Shown here one piece after another: positions 1-14,504 of a stretch of DNA of 64,000 nt. Below the pieces are notes generated by a model. That model ran no database searches and was not told the DNA's origin. It saw only the letters and a list, made by a program, of their open reading frames with translations. The stretch is from Blasia pusilla. Lineage: Eukaryota > Marchantiophyta > Marchantiopsida > Blasiales. The stretch is taken from positions 14,508,001-14,572,000 of the forward strand of contig CM114274.1 of NCBI GenBank assembly GCA_050084515.1, in the 5' to 3' direction. The translations under genes were made by a program, and so were the position numbers. The first letter of the stretch is position 1, and every line of letters begins with the position of its first letter.

Positions 1-988
1 TATTTGCATTACAAGTACCCATGGGTCGCAGAAATGTTCAAACAGTATCATCCCCCATGACCATATCGAAAAGCCCTTCACCATCCTTCCACGGACAAGT
101 TAAAACCAGTGTGGCACTAAAAGGCGCTCTCTATTTTCCCAAACGATTTTACCAAGTTTTCAAACATTTCGCTCACCACCTCGTGTGTGAATTCCACGTT
201 ACGAAGATCATCTCACACAAAGACGATCGGACATGTTCTATCCTGAGTAACCCAAACTTATTTTATCTTATCGTACTTGGCCCAAATCCGCGTTTACCCC
301 CAAAGTTACGTAACGGTAATCGCGTAGTCAGAAACTTTGGGTACCCAGATGTGCATTCAGGCAGACCTGCCTGTTGCAAACCTGAGACATACACCCAGGC
401 CTACCTGTCGCGAGCATAATCGCCATCATAGAATTTTGCAACACTCACTAAATTTCTTCAGGAATTTTCTGTTAGGACATTTGCGTGAGATATGATATTT
501 TTTTACAAATGTAACAGTAAGGCACTTTGGCATTCCTATGAGGAATGATTCCCGTGATTCCCATTCAGGCCCTGTTAGAAATATATGGGAAATGTATGAC
601 ACAATGGCAATGATAAGATAGCAAACTGATACACTCGATTTTACTCCCTGAAAGCCCAACAACAGACTCACGATCCTAAAATAATCCCAGAGGATAAAGT
701 CTCCCATACATCTTTGAGCCACACCTTTGTATAAAAAATCAGCCCATATGAAGGCATCCATATATAAAAAAATGGTCACACCAACCCACAGGAGCAAACG
801 ATGGGGTTCCTATAAAGGGCTAGCATGCTTTGCATTTGTAATATGATGGAAGGACAAAATCCCCGTCTCCAGAGAGACACACAAACTGTGTTGCGAAAGG
901 CTGGGGTAGAGCAATGCAATCAGTAACCGCAAAATAATTCATACAGTTTTCAGAGTTCCTATAATGAGTTGAGAACAACTCAAATCCT
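1..988. other. No gene recognised; 3' flank of eL13
   Basis: This stretch lies downstream of the eL13 stop codon. Open frames of 132 codons (21-419, plus) and 123 codons (426-797, minus) exist, but neither shows a motif, a low-complexity signature or any family I recognise. The part next to 989 should contain the 3' UTR of eL13. I see no clear AATAAA on the minus strand close to the stop. Confidence 0.5.
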
Positions 989-3289
<2,301 letters not shown>

Positions 3290-3640
3290 CTCTTACACGA
3301 AGTAAGAAATTTTAATCTTCGTTAGCTAGTTAAGCACAATTATCTTAACTAGGATTAGTTGAGCACAATTAATTTAAGTGAAGACAATGATTAGGATTAG
3401 AGTTAGAGTTTCTTGTACATAACCTATATAGGTGAGATGGGGACTAGCCTCCATTCATTCTCTCATTGCAAAAATTTTGTTCTCCCATTGAAAAAAATTT
3501 GTTCTCCATGTTGGTGGTGAGTGTGAGAGTCATATCCCATAAATTCTGTTTTTTTAGCAATTTTCTACGTGGTATCAGAGCGATAGGAGAACATCAATTG
3601 AAATTCTTGTTGTTTGAGGAAAGAAGAGAGGCAAGAGAAG
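3290..3640 (+). mobile_element. Copia-type LTR end with initiator-tRNA-Met primer-binding site
   Basis: TGGTATCAGAGC at 3570-3581 matches the primer-binding site complementary to the 3' end of initiator tRNA-Met, which is typical of plant LTR retrotransposons, especially Ty1/copia. It directly follows TTCTACG, a one-base variant of the usual ...TACA LTR end. Upstream are a TATA-like CTATATAG (about 3425) and a pyrimidine-rich leader. The left LTR boundary is not clear. The internal region runs only about 60 bp before a gypsy end begins at 3641, so gag and pol are not present here. Confidence 0.6.
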
Positions 3641-3800
3641 TGTTGTGCGCATACACATCGCTACACAACATACATCGCTCTCACCGAACATACAGACAAA
3701 GAAACACAATCTCATGGAATACACACAACGAGACGAGAAATACCAAAATATCTTCAATAAATCGATCAAATCTCTCCATCACAACAAGGTCTCATATGGT

Positions 3801-3854
<54 letters not shown>
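3801..3854 (+). repeat. (CT)n microsatellite inside gypsy LTR
   Basis: About 27 uninterrupted CT units within the LTR body of element 1. The corresponding position in the plus-strand LTR at 19.7 kb carries (GA)n, and the copy at 33.26 kb carries a (TAGAG)n run. The LTR therefore has a repeat-prone site shared by its copies. Confidence 0.9.
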
Positions 3855-3857
<3 letters not shown>

Positions 3858-4562
3858 CATTTCAAACCAAACCCACTTTCCTAATGAGAGGCTTGGATTA
3901 CACACACAAGGCAAGGAGGGCCATAGCTCCGCCGCCTCATGCCAAGAGGTTCAATAAAGAGAGAATGAACTCTCAAACTCTCATTCTTGGAGGTATACCC
4001 CCTTCCCTCTCCCAAGCACTTTCCTCGGTAGCATGTGTTCGTAGGTCACCTCCTTGGCTCTTGACCTGCTGTAGCGGGTCAAGGGTCCTTGTCGTGCGCA
4101 TACGCATCGCTATACAACATATATCATTATCACCAAACATACACACAAACATACACGATCCCAAGCTAACTCATGGAATACACACAACAAGATGAGAAAT
4201 GCCAAAATATCTCCTGTCGCCCCCTTGGTTGGTGGTTAGGTCCCTCTAACTCTAGATAGCTATCTATCCCTACCTACCAGGACATACATTTCTCGGACGC
4301 TAAGAGCAAAAAGACCAGGTGATCATATGGCCCCATCGTTAGTCGCCTTCTCGTCATCCATGTCACATACACAAGTTAAAATCTATAACTACCTACTCTA
4401 TGTACATCTGGGGCATATCCATCGTCCCCGAAGAACCTTGGTGAGAGGTAGTGTCAGACATGCCATATGCCACCCTCTCAAACACCCATCATAGACTCGC
4501 ATAGTGGCTCCATCACGGGAGGATCCACACAACATACATTGCAAGCCTAGAGGAACTACTAC

Positions 4563-5597
4563 TCAAGTCGGATCAATTGTACTGTCAATCTTAGGAAGGT
4601 GACATGGTGCGTAGTTACGCACATGGTCCTTCCAAACCATACCATCGCGTCCCTCCAATAAGAGAACACTAGATGACAAAACCTCACGCACTCTCGAGAT
4701 GGTCCGCCTTATAGTCACATCCAACGTCGTGGGTGCCATTTGTTGCAAGTAGACATAGTCTCTCTAATGAAACCTCTGGATAGTAGGTCGATAACCATCT
4801 CCCCAAATAGTCGCATGCCTCAACATATCCTGATGCTGCACAATCGCCAAGTTCTCAAACCTCATGGGCATCAGTCGTCTAAACAACTCATCCCTCTGAG
4901 AACATGCTCGCATCCATACATCAGGGTCATCAAGGTTCAACACCTCATCAACATCTCGATGAATGGCTGTAGGTAAATCTAGCTCTCGGCCATAAAGTAG
5001 CAAGTACGGTGAGAAAGACGGTAAGGATGGATGTCTACTGAATGTGTACCCCATCACTAACCACCGCAACTAGAGGTCCCAATCTCCTAGATGACCTCTC
5101 TGCAAGCCATACTTGCGTAATCCTCTCTTCACCATCTGGACAACCCTCTCCGCTAGTCCATCTGCCTTAGGATGATCTCACAAAGTGGTGTAGTGGTCGA
5201 TCAACACTTGATCACACAAGGCCTGAAACTCCCCGCAAAACTTTGTACCTTGATGTGTCAACACCTCAGGTGATGCACCGTAATGACTCAACACTCACTC
5301 TAGGAAGGCATACACTACTCCCTCACTCTCTTTCTCAAGTAATGCAACCAACTCTATCCACTTCAAGAAGTGTTTGACCATCACCAACACATAACAACTA
5401 TGGTGTTTTGTCAAAGGTAAAGGTCCTCCAAAATCCAAACCCCATCTATAACCTAAACCCATGATCGGAAGTAGATGCAATTGAGGAGTCGGAGCATTGA
5501 ACCATACCTGGACCCTTTCACACACCATGCACCTCGCAACAAATTGCTGAACGTCAGTCTGCATGCCTCATCACCAATATTGTATCTTGAGCAAGTT
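4563..5597 (-). pseudogene. Gypsy integrase remnant of element 1
   Basis: Translated in pieces. 5295-5564 carries the end of the integrase zinc region (RCMVCERV) and the core start (YRWGLDFGGPLPL, with the first catalytic Asp region). 4764-5069 carries the core end (FSPYLLLYGRELDLP). 4563-4748 carries a tail with WKDHVRNYAPCHLP. The pieces lie in different frames with stops between them, so the integrase is dead. They align residue by residue with the integrase of the 53.5-59.7 kb element. I see no chromodomain after the integrase. Confidence 0.8.
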
Positions 5598-5830
5598 CAC
5601 TAGAAGAAATGGGTGGTTTTTATGACTAGACTTTAAATAACTCACCGAAAGAATGACTCAAATTATGACTTGAATGGTTTATTCATAAAATTTTGGGTTG
5701 CTCAACTCACCTAGTCATCTGCTTATGACTACTAGGGTTATCAATACCCTTTAGTCAAGATGAGTCATACTTGTTTAACTCGCCTAGTAAAAGGGAGTCA
5801 TAAACAACAACTGGTATGCTTAAATGATTT
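5598..5830 (+). mobile_element. CACTA-type transposon terminus
   Basis: The sequence switches abruptly from gypsy integrase to CACTAGAAGAAA, followed by several ATGACT/AGTCAT motifs in both orientations over about 220 bp. Short inverted subterminal motifs after a CACTA end are characteristic of En/Spm-type elements. The same terminal 12-mer and the same subterminal motif occur in the two-ended element at 21852-23242. The other end was not found; the satellite array begins soon after. Confidence 0.6.
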
Positions 5831-5959
5831 CATGCTCCAATTAATGTTACCATGTTTTATATTGTTGTTGGGATATAATTTCTTATCCTAATTTTCAACA
5901 CTAATATTTTCTCCGAGTTCTTGGTGTTGAGGTTCCCCTCTGGGTATCACATCTTGATT

Positions 5960-8900
5960 TTTGTCCCCTACAAGGTCTAGGGTCCATGTTCCCATTGACC
6001 CTTGCAAGATTTGAATAAGATTGTTCCAAGTCCTTATATTGTTTTCATCCCACCATTAGATAAGGGTGAAAATTTCCACAAGACTCCTAGGCTAGGGATA
6101 CCCCTTTGGAAAAAGATTCTTGTTTTTTGGACCTTTGGTTGAGGGCCAAGCCAAAAATGAAAGACCAATTTGAGGGTTTACCATTTTTTTTTCATGTGTG
6201 AGAGGTCATTTTGAGAAATTTCTCTTCCTCATTGTTCCTGGCCTAAGGCTGCCCCCCTAGGAAAAGATCCTTGTTTTTTGGACCTCTGGTTGAGGGTGTA
6301 TGGGGAGAAAATGGGGTGCAAGAGGGAAAAGGACTTTGAGTAGGATTATTCTAAGCTAGTCCAAATCTGATTTTCATGTTAGCATGGGGCTATCTTCTCA
6401 TGCCACCCTTACATTGTGGTGAGACTTTCCACAAGACTTTGAATTAAGTGTCTCCACGATTCCAATGGTTTAGATCTGCTATTTTTCATTTCAGGGCCAA
6501 GCCAGAAATGAAAGACCTATTTTATGGTTTACGATTGTTTATTTCATGTGTGGGTGGTGATTTGTAGAATTTTCTCTTCCCCATTGTTCCTTGGCTAAGG
6601 GTGCTCCCTTGGGAAAAGATTCTTGTTTTTTGTTTCATGGTTGATGGCGTGATCGGGGGGAGAAGTGGGGGTCTAGAAGGAGGATGAGGAGTAGTAGGAA
6701 TGTTCCAAGTCAAAGTGTCCTTTTCATGATCACTTTCCATCCAGACATTAGATGGTCATGGAACTTGGCTCCAGGCTTGGCGTTAATAGTTGCCGCTATC
6801 TCAATGGTTTAGATCTGCCATATTTTCCCTCACGCCTAGACCAAAAATGGGAGACCTTGTTTAGAGTTTATGGATTTTAAATTCCATCTGTGAGTGGTCA
6901 TTTGTAGATTTTTCTTTTGCCATGTGTTCCTTATGTTGGGTTGCCCTTATGGGAGGAATTTTGTGAGTTTGGATCCCTAGTTGAGGGTGGGGGAAAGAAA
7001 ATCGGGATGTAGAAGGAGGATGAGGAGTTTGAGTAGGAATGTTCCAAGTCCAAGTGTCATTTAGATGTTCACATATATCTATATTTTCATCCAACCATAA
7101 GATGGTCATGAAACTTGGCAGAAGGCTTGCCGTTAATTGTAGCCACTATCTCAACAGTTCAGATCTGCCATATTTTCCCTCACGCCCACACCAGAAAAAG
7201 GAGACCTTGTTTAGGGTTTCTGATTTTTAATTCCATGTGTGCGTGGTCATTTGTAGATTTTTCTCTTGCCTTGTGTTCCTTATGTCGAGTTGCTCCTATG
7301 GGAGGAGCTTCCTGATTTTTGGATCCCTGGTTGAGGGTGGGGGAAGGAAAATCGGGGTCTAGAAGGAGGATGAAGAGTTTGAGTAGGAATGTTCCGAGTC
7401 GAAGTGTCATTTAGATATTCACATATATCTATATTTTCATCCAACCATAAGATGGTCATGAAACTTGGCTGAAGGCTTGTCGTTAATTATAGTCACTATC
7501 TCAACGGTTCAGATCTGCCCTAGTTTCCCTCATGCCCACACCAAAAAAAGGAGACCTTGTTTAGGGTTTCTGATTTTTGATTCCATGTGTGAGTGGTCAT
7601 TTGTAGATTTCTCTTTACCCCTATGTTCCTTGTGTTGGGTTGCCCCTACAAGCGGAGTTTCGTGATTTTTGGATCTCTGGTTGAGGGTGGGGGAAGGAAA
7701 ATGGGGGTGTAGAAGGAAGACGAGGAGTTTCAATACAAATGTTCAAAGTCGAACTGTCATTTTGATGCTCACATGGATCTATAGTTGCATCCAACCATTA
7801 TATGGTCATGAAACTTAGGTGAAGGCTTACCGTTAATTGTAGCCACTATCTCAACGGTTCAAATCTGCCCTAGTTTCCCTCAGGCCCACACAAAAATTGG
7901 GAGACTTTGTTTAGGGTTTCTACTTTTTAATTCCATGTGTGAGTAGTCATTTGTAGATTTTTTTCTCCTATGTTCCTTATTTAGGGTTGCCCCTACGGGA
8001 GGAGTTTCCTGATTTTTGGATCCCTGATTGAGGGTGGGGGAAGGAAAATGGGGGTCTTGAAGAAGGATGAGGAGTTTGAGTAGGAATGTTCCAAGTCGAA
8101 GTGTCATTTTGATGTTCACATGGATCTATATTTTCTTCCAACCATTAGATGGTCATGAAACTTGGCTGAAGGCTTGCCGTTTGTTGTAGGTACTATCTCA
8201 ACGGTTCAGATCTGCCCTAGTTTCCCTCAATTCCACACCAAAAAAAGGAGACCTTGTTTAGGGTTTCTGATTTTTGATTCCATGTGTGAGTGGTCATTTG
8301 TAGATTTCTCTTTTCCCCTATGTTCCTTATGTTGGGTTACCCCTATGGGAGGATTTTTCTGATTTTTTGATCCAAGGTTGAGGGTGAGGGAAGGAAAATG
8401 GGGGTCTAGAAGGAGGATGAGGAGTTTGAGTACGAATGTTTAAAGTCAAAGTGTCATTTTGATGTTCACATGGATCTATATTTTCATCCAGCAATTAGAT
8501 GGTCATGAAACTTGGCTGAAGGCTTGCCATTAATTGTAGCCACCACTTCAATGGTTCAGATGTGCCATCCTTTCCCTCACTCCCACACCAAAAATGGGAG
8601 ACCTTGTTTAGAGTTTTTGATTTTTAATTCCATGTGTTAGTGGTCATTTGTAGATTTTTCGTTTGCCCTGTGGTCTTTTTGGTTGGTTGCCCTTATGGGA
8701 GGAACTTTCTTAGTTTTTGATCCTTGGTTGAGGGTGGGGGAAGGAAAATGGGGGTCTAGAAGGAGGATGAGGAGTTTGAGTACGAATGTTCCAAGTCAAA
8801 GTTTCATTTAGATGGTCACATATATCTATATTTTCATCCATTTCAATTGTTCATTGTGTTGGGTTGCCCCTATGGAAGGAATTTCTAGTGTTTTGGACCC

Positions 8901-9210
8901 TTGGTTTATGGTGGGGGAAGGAAAATGGGGGTCTAGAAGGAGGATGAGGAGTTGGAGTAAGAATTCTCAAAGTCAAAGTGTCATTTTTATGTTAACATAG
9001 AGCTATCATTTGAAACAACCATCGGATGGTGATGAAACTTGGCACATCTCTTTGCAATACTCCCCTACAAAATGGCAACGGTTCAGATCTTTGTTTTCTA
9101 CTCCCATTCTCATGCCAAAAATCCAAGACCTTCTTTAGGGTTTATGGTTTTTAATTTCATGTGTGAGTGGTGATTTAGGATTTTTTCTTTTCCCTTGTTT
9201 GGGATGCCCC
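5960..9210 (+). repeat. Tandem array, period about 350 bp, about nine units
   Basis: The anchor CATGTGTG (or close variants) recurs at 6193, 6545, 6885, 7234, 7584, 7934, 8281, 8631 and 9158, giving spacings of 352, 340, 349, 350, 350, 347, 350 and 527 bp. Other landmarks keep step: GGTTCAGATCTG, GGAGACCTTGTTTAGGGTTT, GGGTTGCCCCTA and GGGGGTCTAGAAGGAGGATG. The last interval contains an extra half unit (about 8830-9000). Units at 7.0-8.8 kb are most alike and the flanking ones are more diverged, as expected when a satellite is homogenised from its middle. Short frames inside are by-products of the repeat. Confidence 0.92.
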
Positions 9211-10639
9211 CACAGAAAAAAAGTGCAGTTGATAAGACTATTGGGTAGTGGCTTAGTGTTTATCGAAAAGTGTTGGTAAGAACTCGTCGCTTATGGTGGA
9301 TTGGTGAGAGCCGTTGGTAGATGTTGTTTTTCCATGTGCAAATGCTTTCTTGGTAAGTTAATAAGTTGAAGTCCCCCTCCCTCCCCCTTCCTCCCCCCCC
9401 CACTTTGCTGCTAAGGAGAGTGACGGGGCATTTTCACCTTGCTGAAGTGGCACATGGTCCATCGTGACAAGGCATTTCGAAGCACGTTGATGTGGCCGCA
9501 CGTTTGGGTCCAGTTTTGAGTTGACTTGCAATGGCGGGAGACAGTGCATGGGCATTGCACGCACGCAGCTCGAGAGTACTGAGGAATGGAGGGCCGTGAA
9601 GGTTTGTACCGGGGGGAGGGAATGCTAAGAGTTTTGGGTCCATTGGGGAGGAAGCTAGAAATGTGGAAAGGAATGTATGTGCCTTAGGGATTGGTATCAT
9701 TGTCGTCGACTCTGACTCCAAGTGAGCTTCAGGTGAGAAACCTGAACTCAGCCCGCATCGCGTCGACTACTCTACGCCCTTGTTTTTCTGTTTTCTGCTT
9801 CCACTCGTGACCAAGAAGCCATCGATTCCTTCGAGGGAAATAGTACATCCGTAGTGGAATGTGAACCAAAGCTTACACATGTCCATTGGCAGGAAGCGCT
9901 ATGCGAGTGGCGGAGAGCTACGTATTTAGTTGTGTTGCGGCAAGTTGCTGGCACATTCACATAAACTTCGTACATTAGGTGAGACGGACACTTCAACTTG
10001 TGGATTTTTCCCAATTTTTGTAGTGAGTTGGACTCATGAGGATAATCATGAACCTTTCTCTCTTTCACACCAACTTCAGTCTCTCCATTGCATCTATCAT
10101 CCTCTAGTTCCAGAGAGCCGTGCCCCCCTAAGAAGTCTTTTCTGGTCGTCCATCTGTGGTATACCTTTGTCCAATTTTCTTTCTTTCTCACTCTCCGCCC
10201 CTCCTCTCCTGTGAACATTGTTTCGATTCTTTTGACGTAACGGTCGTTGACATGGAATTTGTTCCTGCCTCCGACCCCGCCCTGTGGGTCTCCCCATCCA
10301 TTCAAGCTTTGTTGCAACTCTCCGGACCAATGTCGGTTGAGACATTGCTTTTGCCACACAAAAGAGCGGTGAGTTCAAGGAGCCATTCTTGCTGAACTTG
10401 TGAATTCTCCAACATCAGTCCCTTAGCTCCCCACTTGCTATCTACTATCGCTCGGATAGTTGAGGATAGACCACTAGATGTTTGTGGCTGTTTGTCCGTA
10501 AGGCTAGACTCCAAATGCTTCCTTGTATTTGACTTTTCATGCTGGGCACTAGTTGGGGGGGGGGGGACGTGACCCATCCCTATGCTATGTGATGGTGCTA
10601 GTCCATGGCCTGGTAATCTTAGTTGTCGGGGACTCACTA
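9211..10639. other. Anonymous stretch between satellite and LINE
   Basis: No family was recognised. The longest open frame is 195 codons (9772-10359, minus) without motifs. An 11-base G run lies near 10557. The region may include the decayed 3' part of the LINE that follows, but the reverse-transcriptase signature stops near 10640 and I cannot confirm it. Confidence 0.4.
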
Positions 10640-11499
10640 GAGAATGAGCCATAGAAACATCGCCATACTTCAACAACTCATTCACAAGATGATCATCACC
10701 GCCTGCTTTGTGGGTCACAAGTTCTTTGATCGCTACTCCCACCTCAGCCAGGGAGAACCAATCGTTATATGGGTTGCCCAACTCAACCTCATCATCTACC
10801 TTCTCCTGTTGTATCTTAACAAAATCCTCCACCACCCTCTCGAAGTTCTATTCTTCAAGGGATGTCCGAGCGGGCTTCCTGCCTAACTCCTTGTAATGGT
10901 CTCCCAACATATGTCGGATCTCTTTAGCCGTGGTCACCATTCCACCGTCTTTTCTCTTCAAGGCCTTTACGTCATTTTTGTCCCTGGCCTTGCTCAATTT
11001 TTGCACTTCCATCCATAACTTTTTCTGATTCTCAGTGAAATTCTCATTGATGGATGAGTATGTCGCTTGGTTCAATTTCTTCTTGTGCATGCGCATGAGA
11101 AGACAAGTTTCCTTGCGTAGGGCCACATACTTTGCCCACAAGGATGCATTGTCCTTGGCTTTGGCACTTGTTACATACGCTTCCCTTCGCTTGGCAATGG
11201 CTGCCTTGAGTTCCGAGGACCACCATTTGACGGCTCTGCCGCATATTATCAATTTCTAGCCGACAGCAATCTCGGCGGCATCTGTCACTCCATGCTCCCA
11301 CCATGCCAGCACCATGTCCACATTTATGCTTGTGATTCCAAAGGTCTTGACGGTAGATTCAATAAAAGTGTCAAATGCCAAGAGATTCTCTTCCAGCTTG
11401 CCAATGTACACCTTCTTGTTGCCCTCATCTTGGAAGTCCTCTATCCTCCATTTCTTGATCACTCTCTTCCTTGGTTTGGTCGAGCATTTTAGCCTTTGC

Positions 11500-12240
11500 A
11501 ACAACTCTATCCAAACCAATGAATGATATGATCTTCCAATATCTGTTGCATCCACTGTGATCTTCCCATTGCGTGTGTAGAGTTCCTCATCCACAGCTAT
11601 ATAGTCCACAATGAAGCTTTCATTCTTCATTGTGGACTACATAGTTGTGGATGAGGAACCCACCTTATGCCTATCATTCAGTGCCATCAGTTGAAGTTCC
11701 CTCAACATCATGATCAGCCGTGTGCCATTGCCATTCACTCTCACATCTCCAAACATCCCGATCTTCGCTTGGGGATCAGTGCCTTGCCCCACCCAGCTGT
11801 TGAAGTCTCCCAGCAAGACCATGTTCCCCTTTGTCTGGAACCCAAGGCAATCAATTTTCACACTATCAAACGTTGCCTCTGTTACAGCAGCAGATTCACT
11901 TTTTGTAGGCATGTAAATACACCCAATATACATATCTCGCAAGTTGCACTCTGCTCGCACTTTGACCCATATGTTGTGTTCATACTCGAGCCGTGTGCTG
12001 ATGATCTCACACCTGTCCACCATGAAGTCTCTGATGAAGAACCCGACACCCTTCATACCTCTGTTGTTGTCTGTCTAGGTGCTGCACATCTTTCCAAACC
12101 ATGCATAGTGTGGTATATGGGGTATCTCCATTAACTTGGTTTCCCAAGTTTCCTGACCATCACATATATGTATTGATTTTTCAGCAAAACTTCAGCAACC
12201 TCCAGTTGCTTCATTGCATGGGTTAGTCCACAGAAGTTCC
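11500..12240 (-). pseudogene. LINE APE-type endonuclease domain, broken
   Basis: The diagnostic strand YIGCIYMPT is followed by LLGDFNSWVG; the GDFN motif is a hallmark of the exonuclease-endonuclease-phosphatase fold that nicks target DNA in LINE retrotransposition. Toward the C-terminus, FIVDYIAVDEEL corresponds to the usual IDYI strand, and SYHSLV to the catalytic SDH motif with Asp replaced by Tyr. A 35-bp inverted repeat (11582-11659) disrupts the frame between the two halves. Confidence 0.8.
11582..11659. repeat. 35-bp inverted repeat within the LINE endonuclease
   Basis: The left arm 11582-11616 and right arm 11625-11659 are reverse complements with two mismatches and an 8-base loop (CTTTCATT). 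The arm encodes VDYIAVDEEL on the minus strand, so coding sequence has been copied in reverse next to itself. Confidence 0.9.
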
Positions 12241-12837
12241 TGTCAGAGACCTGTCACTAAGTGGGTTGGGGGTCGACGGGCACGCTTTTGGTGTAGGTGT
12301 GGCTGCTTGCAACATGGAACCTCTGGTTCCTTGTAGAGCACTAAAGATATTAGGTGTGTAGATCACCAACGGTTTTGTGGAGATGGGCCTTTCCTTCAAG
12401 GTGGAACCACCCTCGACTACCATATCCCTCCAATTGTAGGCACGTCTCAGTTCTTGAGACACCTGGTTTTTGTGGCAAGCCAAGTATTGGCCTCCTCTGC
12501 CCTTGATAGATGCCTTGAAGATACATTGACGACTATTCATCATCCGAGTAACCCCAGCAGTAGCCAAGAATTAAAAGCCCAAAGCTACGGACATGATCTT
12601 AAATGAGACGAAGTCTATTGTGGGACGTACACCGAAAATGATCATATGGAACCGTGGTCTCCTCCTAGAGACCAGATTGAACTCTCTGCCCAGATCTGAA
12701 CTGCAGGGGGCCTTTGATCGTCTCACATAAATATGTCGGTATTCCCCACCCAACTTGGTGATGTTGAGCTTTGGTATGTGCCTTTGATAGGTGAACTGGT
12801 AAAAAGTGAGCATTAGAGGAGCTATTGAGAGACATGG

Positions 12838-13200
12838 GTGTAAGAATATAACTTTTAATGAATGTGTTCCACCATAATGATCTAAAATATATTGTATACA
12901 CCTTTGAGATTATCTCAAAGCTTTATATAATAGTTTTTTTTGTAAGAACTATAGTAATCACACTACATTCTACTTATAATGAGATTGTAGCTTGACCATG
13001 AGACAAACTTCCATAAAACTAATTTTTTCAAGTTGTAATAAAAAGAGGAGCATGAGAGGTGTAAGAATATAAGAATATACCTCTTAATAAATGTGCTCCA
13101 CTAGAATCTCAAAGGTGTATATAACATATATTTTCAGTAAGAACTATAGTAATCACACTTCAATTGTACTTACGTGAGATTGGAGCTTGACAATAAGATT
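12838..13200 (+). repeat. Diverged direct repeat, two copies of about 150-170 bp
   Basis: Both copies begin with GGTGTAAGAATATA, continue with an AATGTG(T/C)TCCAC segment, then GTAAGAACTATAGTAATCAC and GAGATT(G)...GCTTGAC. The first runs at about 12838-13005, the second at about 13056-13200. No coding capacity was seen. It may be a duplicated AT-rich transposon piece. Confidence 0.7.
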
Positions 13201-14504
13201 TTCAAAGATGAGTGTAATTGGAAATTCTCTTGTATGCATAAGAGCAAACATTTAAAACTCCACTTGTTTTTCTACTATTGAGGCCTAATCAACAACAATA
13301 GTACCAGTACCTTGTTTGTCACCTCACAACAACAAAACATCGAATACGCAACAAACCAAACCACCGCGGAGCAAACCGCTGTCGCCATGAGCCACGGAAC
13401 AGGAGCTCTAACGTCTAATTTGGTCGTGAGAGGACGTAACTCCTAGACAAATCACCAACACGACAGGGAAAATCTACCACTGCCTCAACTTGCTTATTAC
13501 ATAGTTTTGGAAATAAAAAAATGGAATTTAGTTGTTGTCAAAATTTATTGGCCAAACTTAAGGTTACTCCCACATTTGAGGCATGGCACTTTCAGCTAGG
13601 GTGCTAGGTACTCGATACCATATACTATATACTGGGCGGCCCAATCAAAGCAAATGCCTGTGAAAAAAATTCTTGTGCCCAAAACTTCATAAGTTTGTCC
13701 AATAATTTCCAAAAGTTCAAAACTCAAAAGTTATGGACTATTTTTTCACCCTAACCTTATTACCCTACTCTAGAATCTAGAGAAAGCCGTGTAGATTTCT
13801 GTAGAGAAAACATTTAAGGTAGCTAATGTCTCACCTTCAAACTTACTAGTCGTCATTGCAAAAGGTCCACAAGAAATTGAAATCTCCTTAAATCAAATGG
13901 TAAACTAGAGTACACAACAATCCATGGAATACCTAGAATAAAAATTAGATCACCACTATTACTCCCCTTCATGATCTTAGCACTTAGAACTGTTTGAAGA
14001 TAGTTTGCTTGTCGTTGCTAATCATTGCACGATTGAACAACAATTCCAAGAGGGGAGGCAAACTGAAATACTAAAACTCAGAAATGTGTATATTTTGAAT
14101 CCTCAACACAAGATATACACATTTAATAATAATAAATCAGTTCCTATCTCACCCATCCATCCATTGGAACATCATTATGTCATTGTTTTCATAACATTCG
14201 TGTTTCTTGGAGTTAAAAAAGATGTCCCTAAATCTGTGTATCAACCTCACCTATAATCCCGTAAGGAAGTTTAAAACTCAGGGAGGGAGCCGGAATACTT
14301 GTTAACAAGAGGGAGTTTTGAGAACCTTAACCGCTGACTGCAATTGTCGTATAGATGCGCCTTTCCAATATATTCCAATATAGATATGGGATCCCGCAAG
14401 CAAATCTGTAAGAACAATTCTCTGAGAGTCACTCGGTTTTGATTCATCCCTCTTTTACATGTTGGGTTCTAAACTAGTTGAAATGACCGCCCGCAAACAG
14501 ACTG
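13201..14504. other. Intergenic; 3' flank of LecRLK-1
   Basis: No gene, known repeat or RNA was recognised. The 83-codon frame at 14005-14256 has no motif. The last few hundred bases should contain the 3' UTR of the minus-strand LecRLK that ends at 14505. Confidence 0.4.

Larger units (their letters stand above)
3641..5597 (-). mobile_element. Ty3/gypsy element, 3' part only (element 1)
   Basis: From its 3' end (low coordinates) the element carries a TGTTGTGCG... segment at 3641, an LTR body to about 4089, a second TGTCGTGCG... copy at 4090-4215, a polypurine tract (plus-strand CGCCCCC, 4219-4225), about 340 bp of 3' non-coding sequence and then the integrase remnant. The 3' non-coding part matches the plus-strand copy at 18.8-19.14 kb, which confirms family membership. 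The rest of pol, gag and the 5' LTR are missing, because a CACTA-like terminus starts at 5598. It sits just inside the copia primer-binding site, so it is probably nested in that element. Confidence 0.8.
10640..12570 (-). mobile_element. Degenerate LINE (APE-endonuclease non-LTR retrotransposon)
   Basis: Minus-strand fragments in the order expected for LINE ORF2: an endonuclease start (about 12240, NFCGLTHAMKQLEV), the endonuclease core (12056-11637), its C-terminal end (11630-11500, GRSYHSLVWIELL), a basic connector region (11252-10848) and the beginning of a reverse transcriptase (10835-10640, EVGVAIKELVTHKAGGDDH). The pieces are separated by frameshifts and stops, and the rest of the reverse transcriptase, including its catalytic box, is not recognisable. 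No poly(A) tail was identified. The family assignment (LINE) is firm; the clade is not assigned. Confidence 0.85.

Noticed and set aside
21-797. Open frames of 132 (plus) and 123 (minus) codons
   Set aside because: No motif or family resemblance; chance frames next to the eL13 3' end.
3466-3957. 163-codon frame across the (CT)n tract
   Set aside because: Its length comes from the microsatellite (Leu-Ser repeats), and it crosses copia and gypsy LTR borders.
5960-9210. CRISPR-like regular repeat
   Set aside because: Whole 350-bp units repeat without unique spacers; this is a eukaryotic tandem array.
9772-10359. 195-codon minus-strand frame as a gene
   Set aside because: No recognisable domain, and the plus strand is also open over much of it; lies in anonymous sequence beside a LINE.
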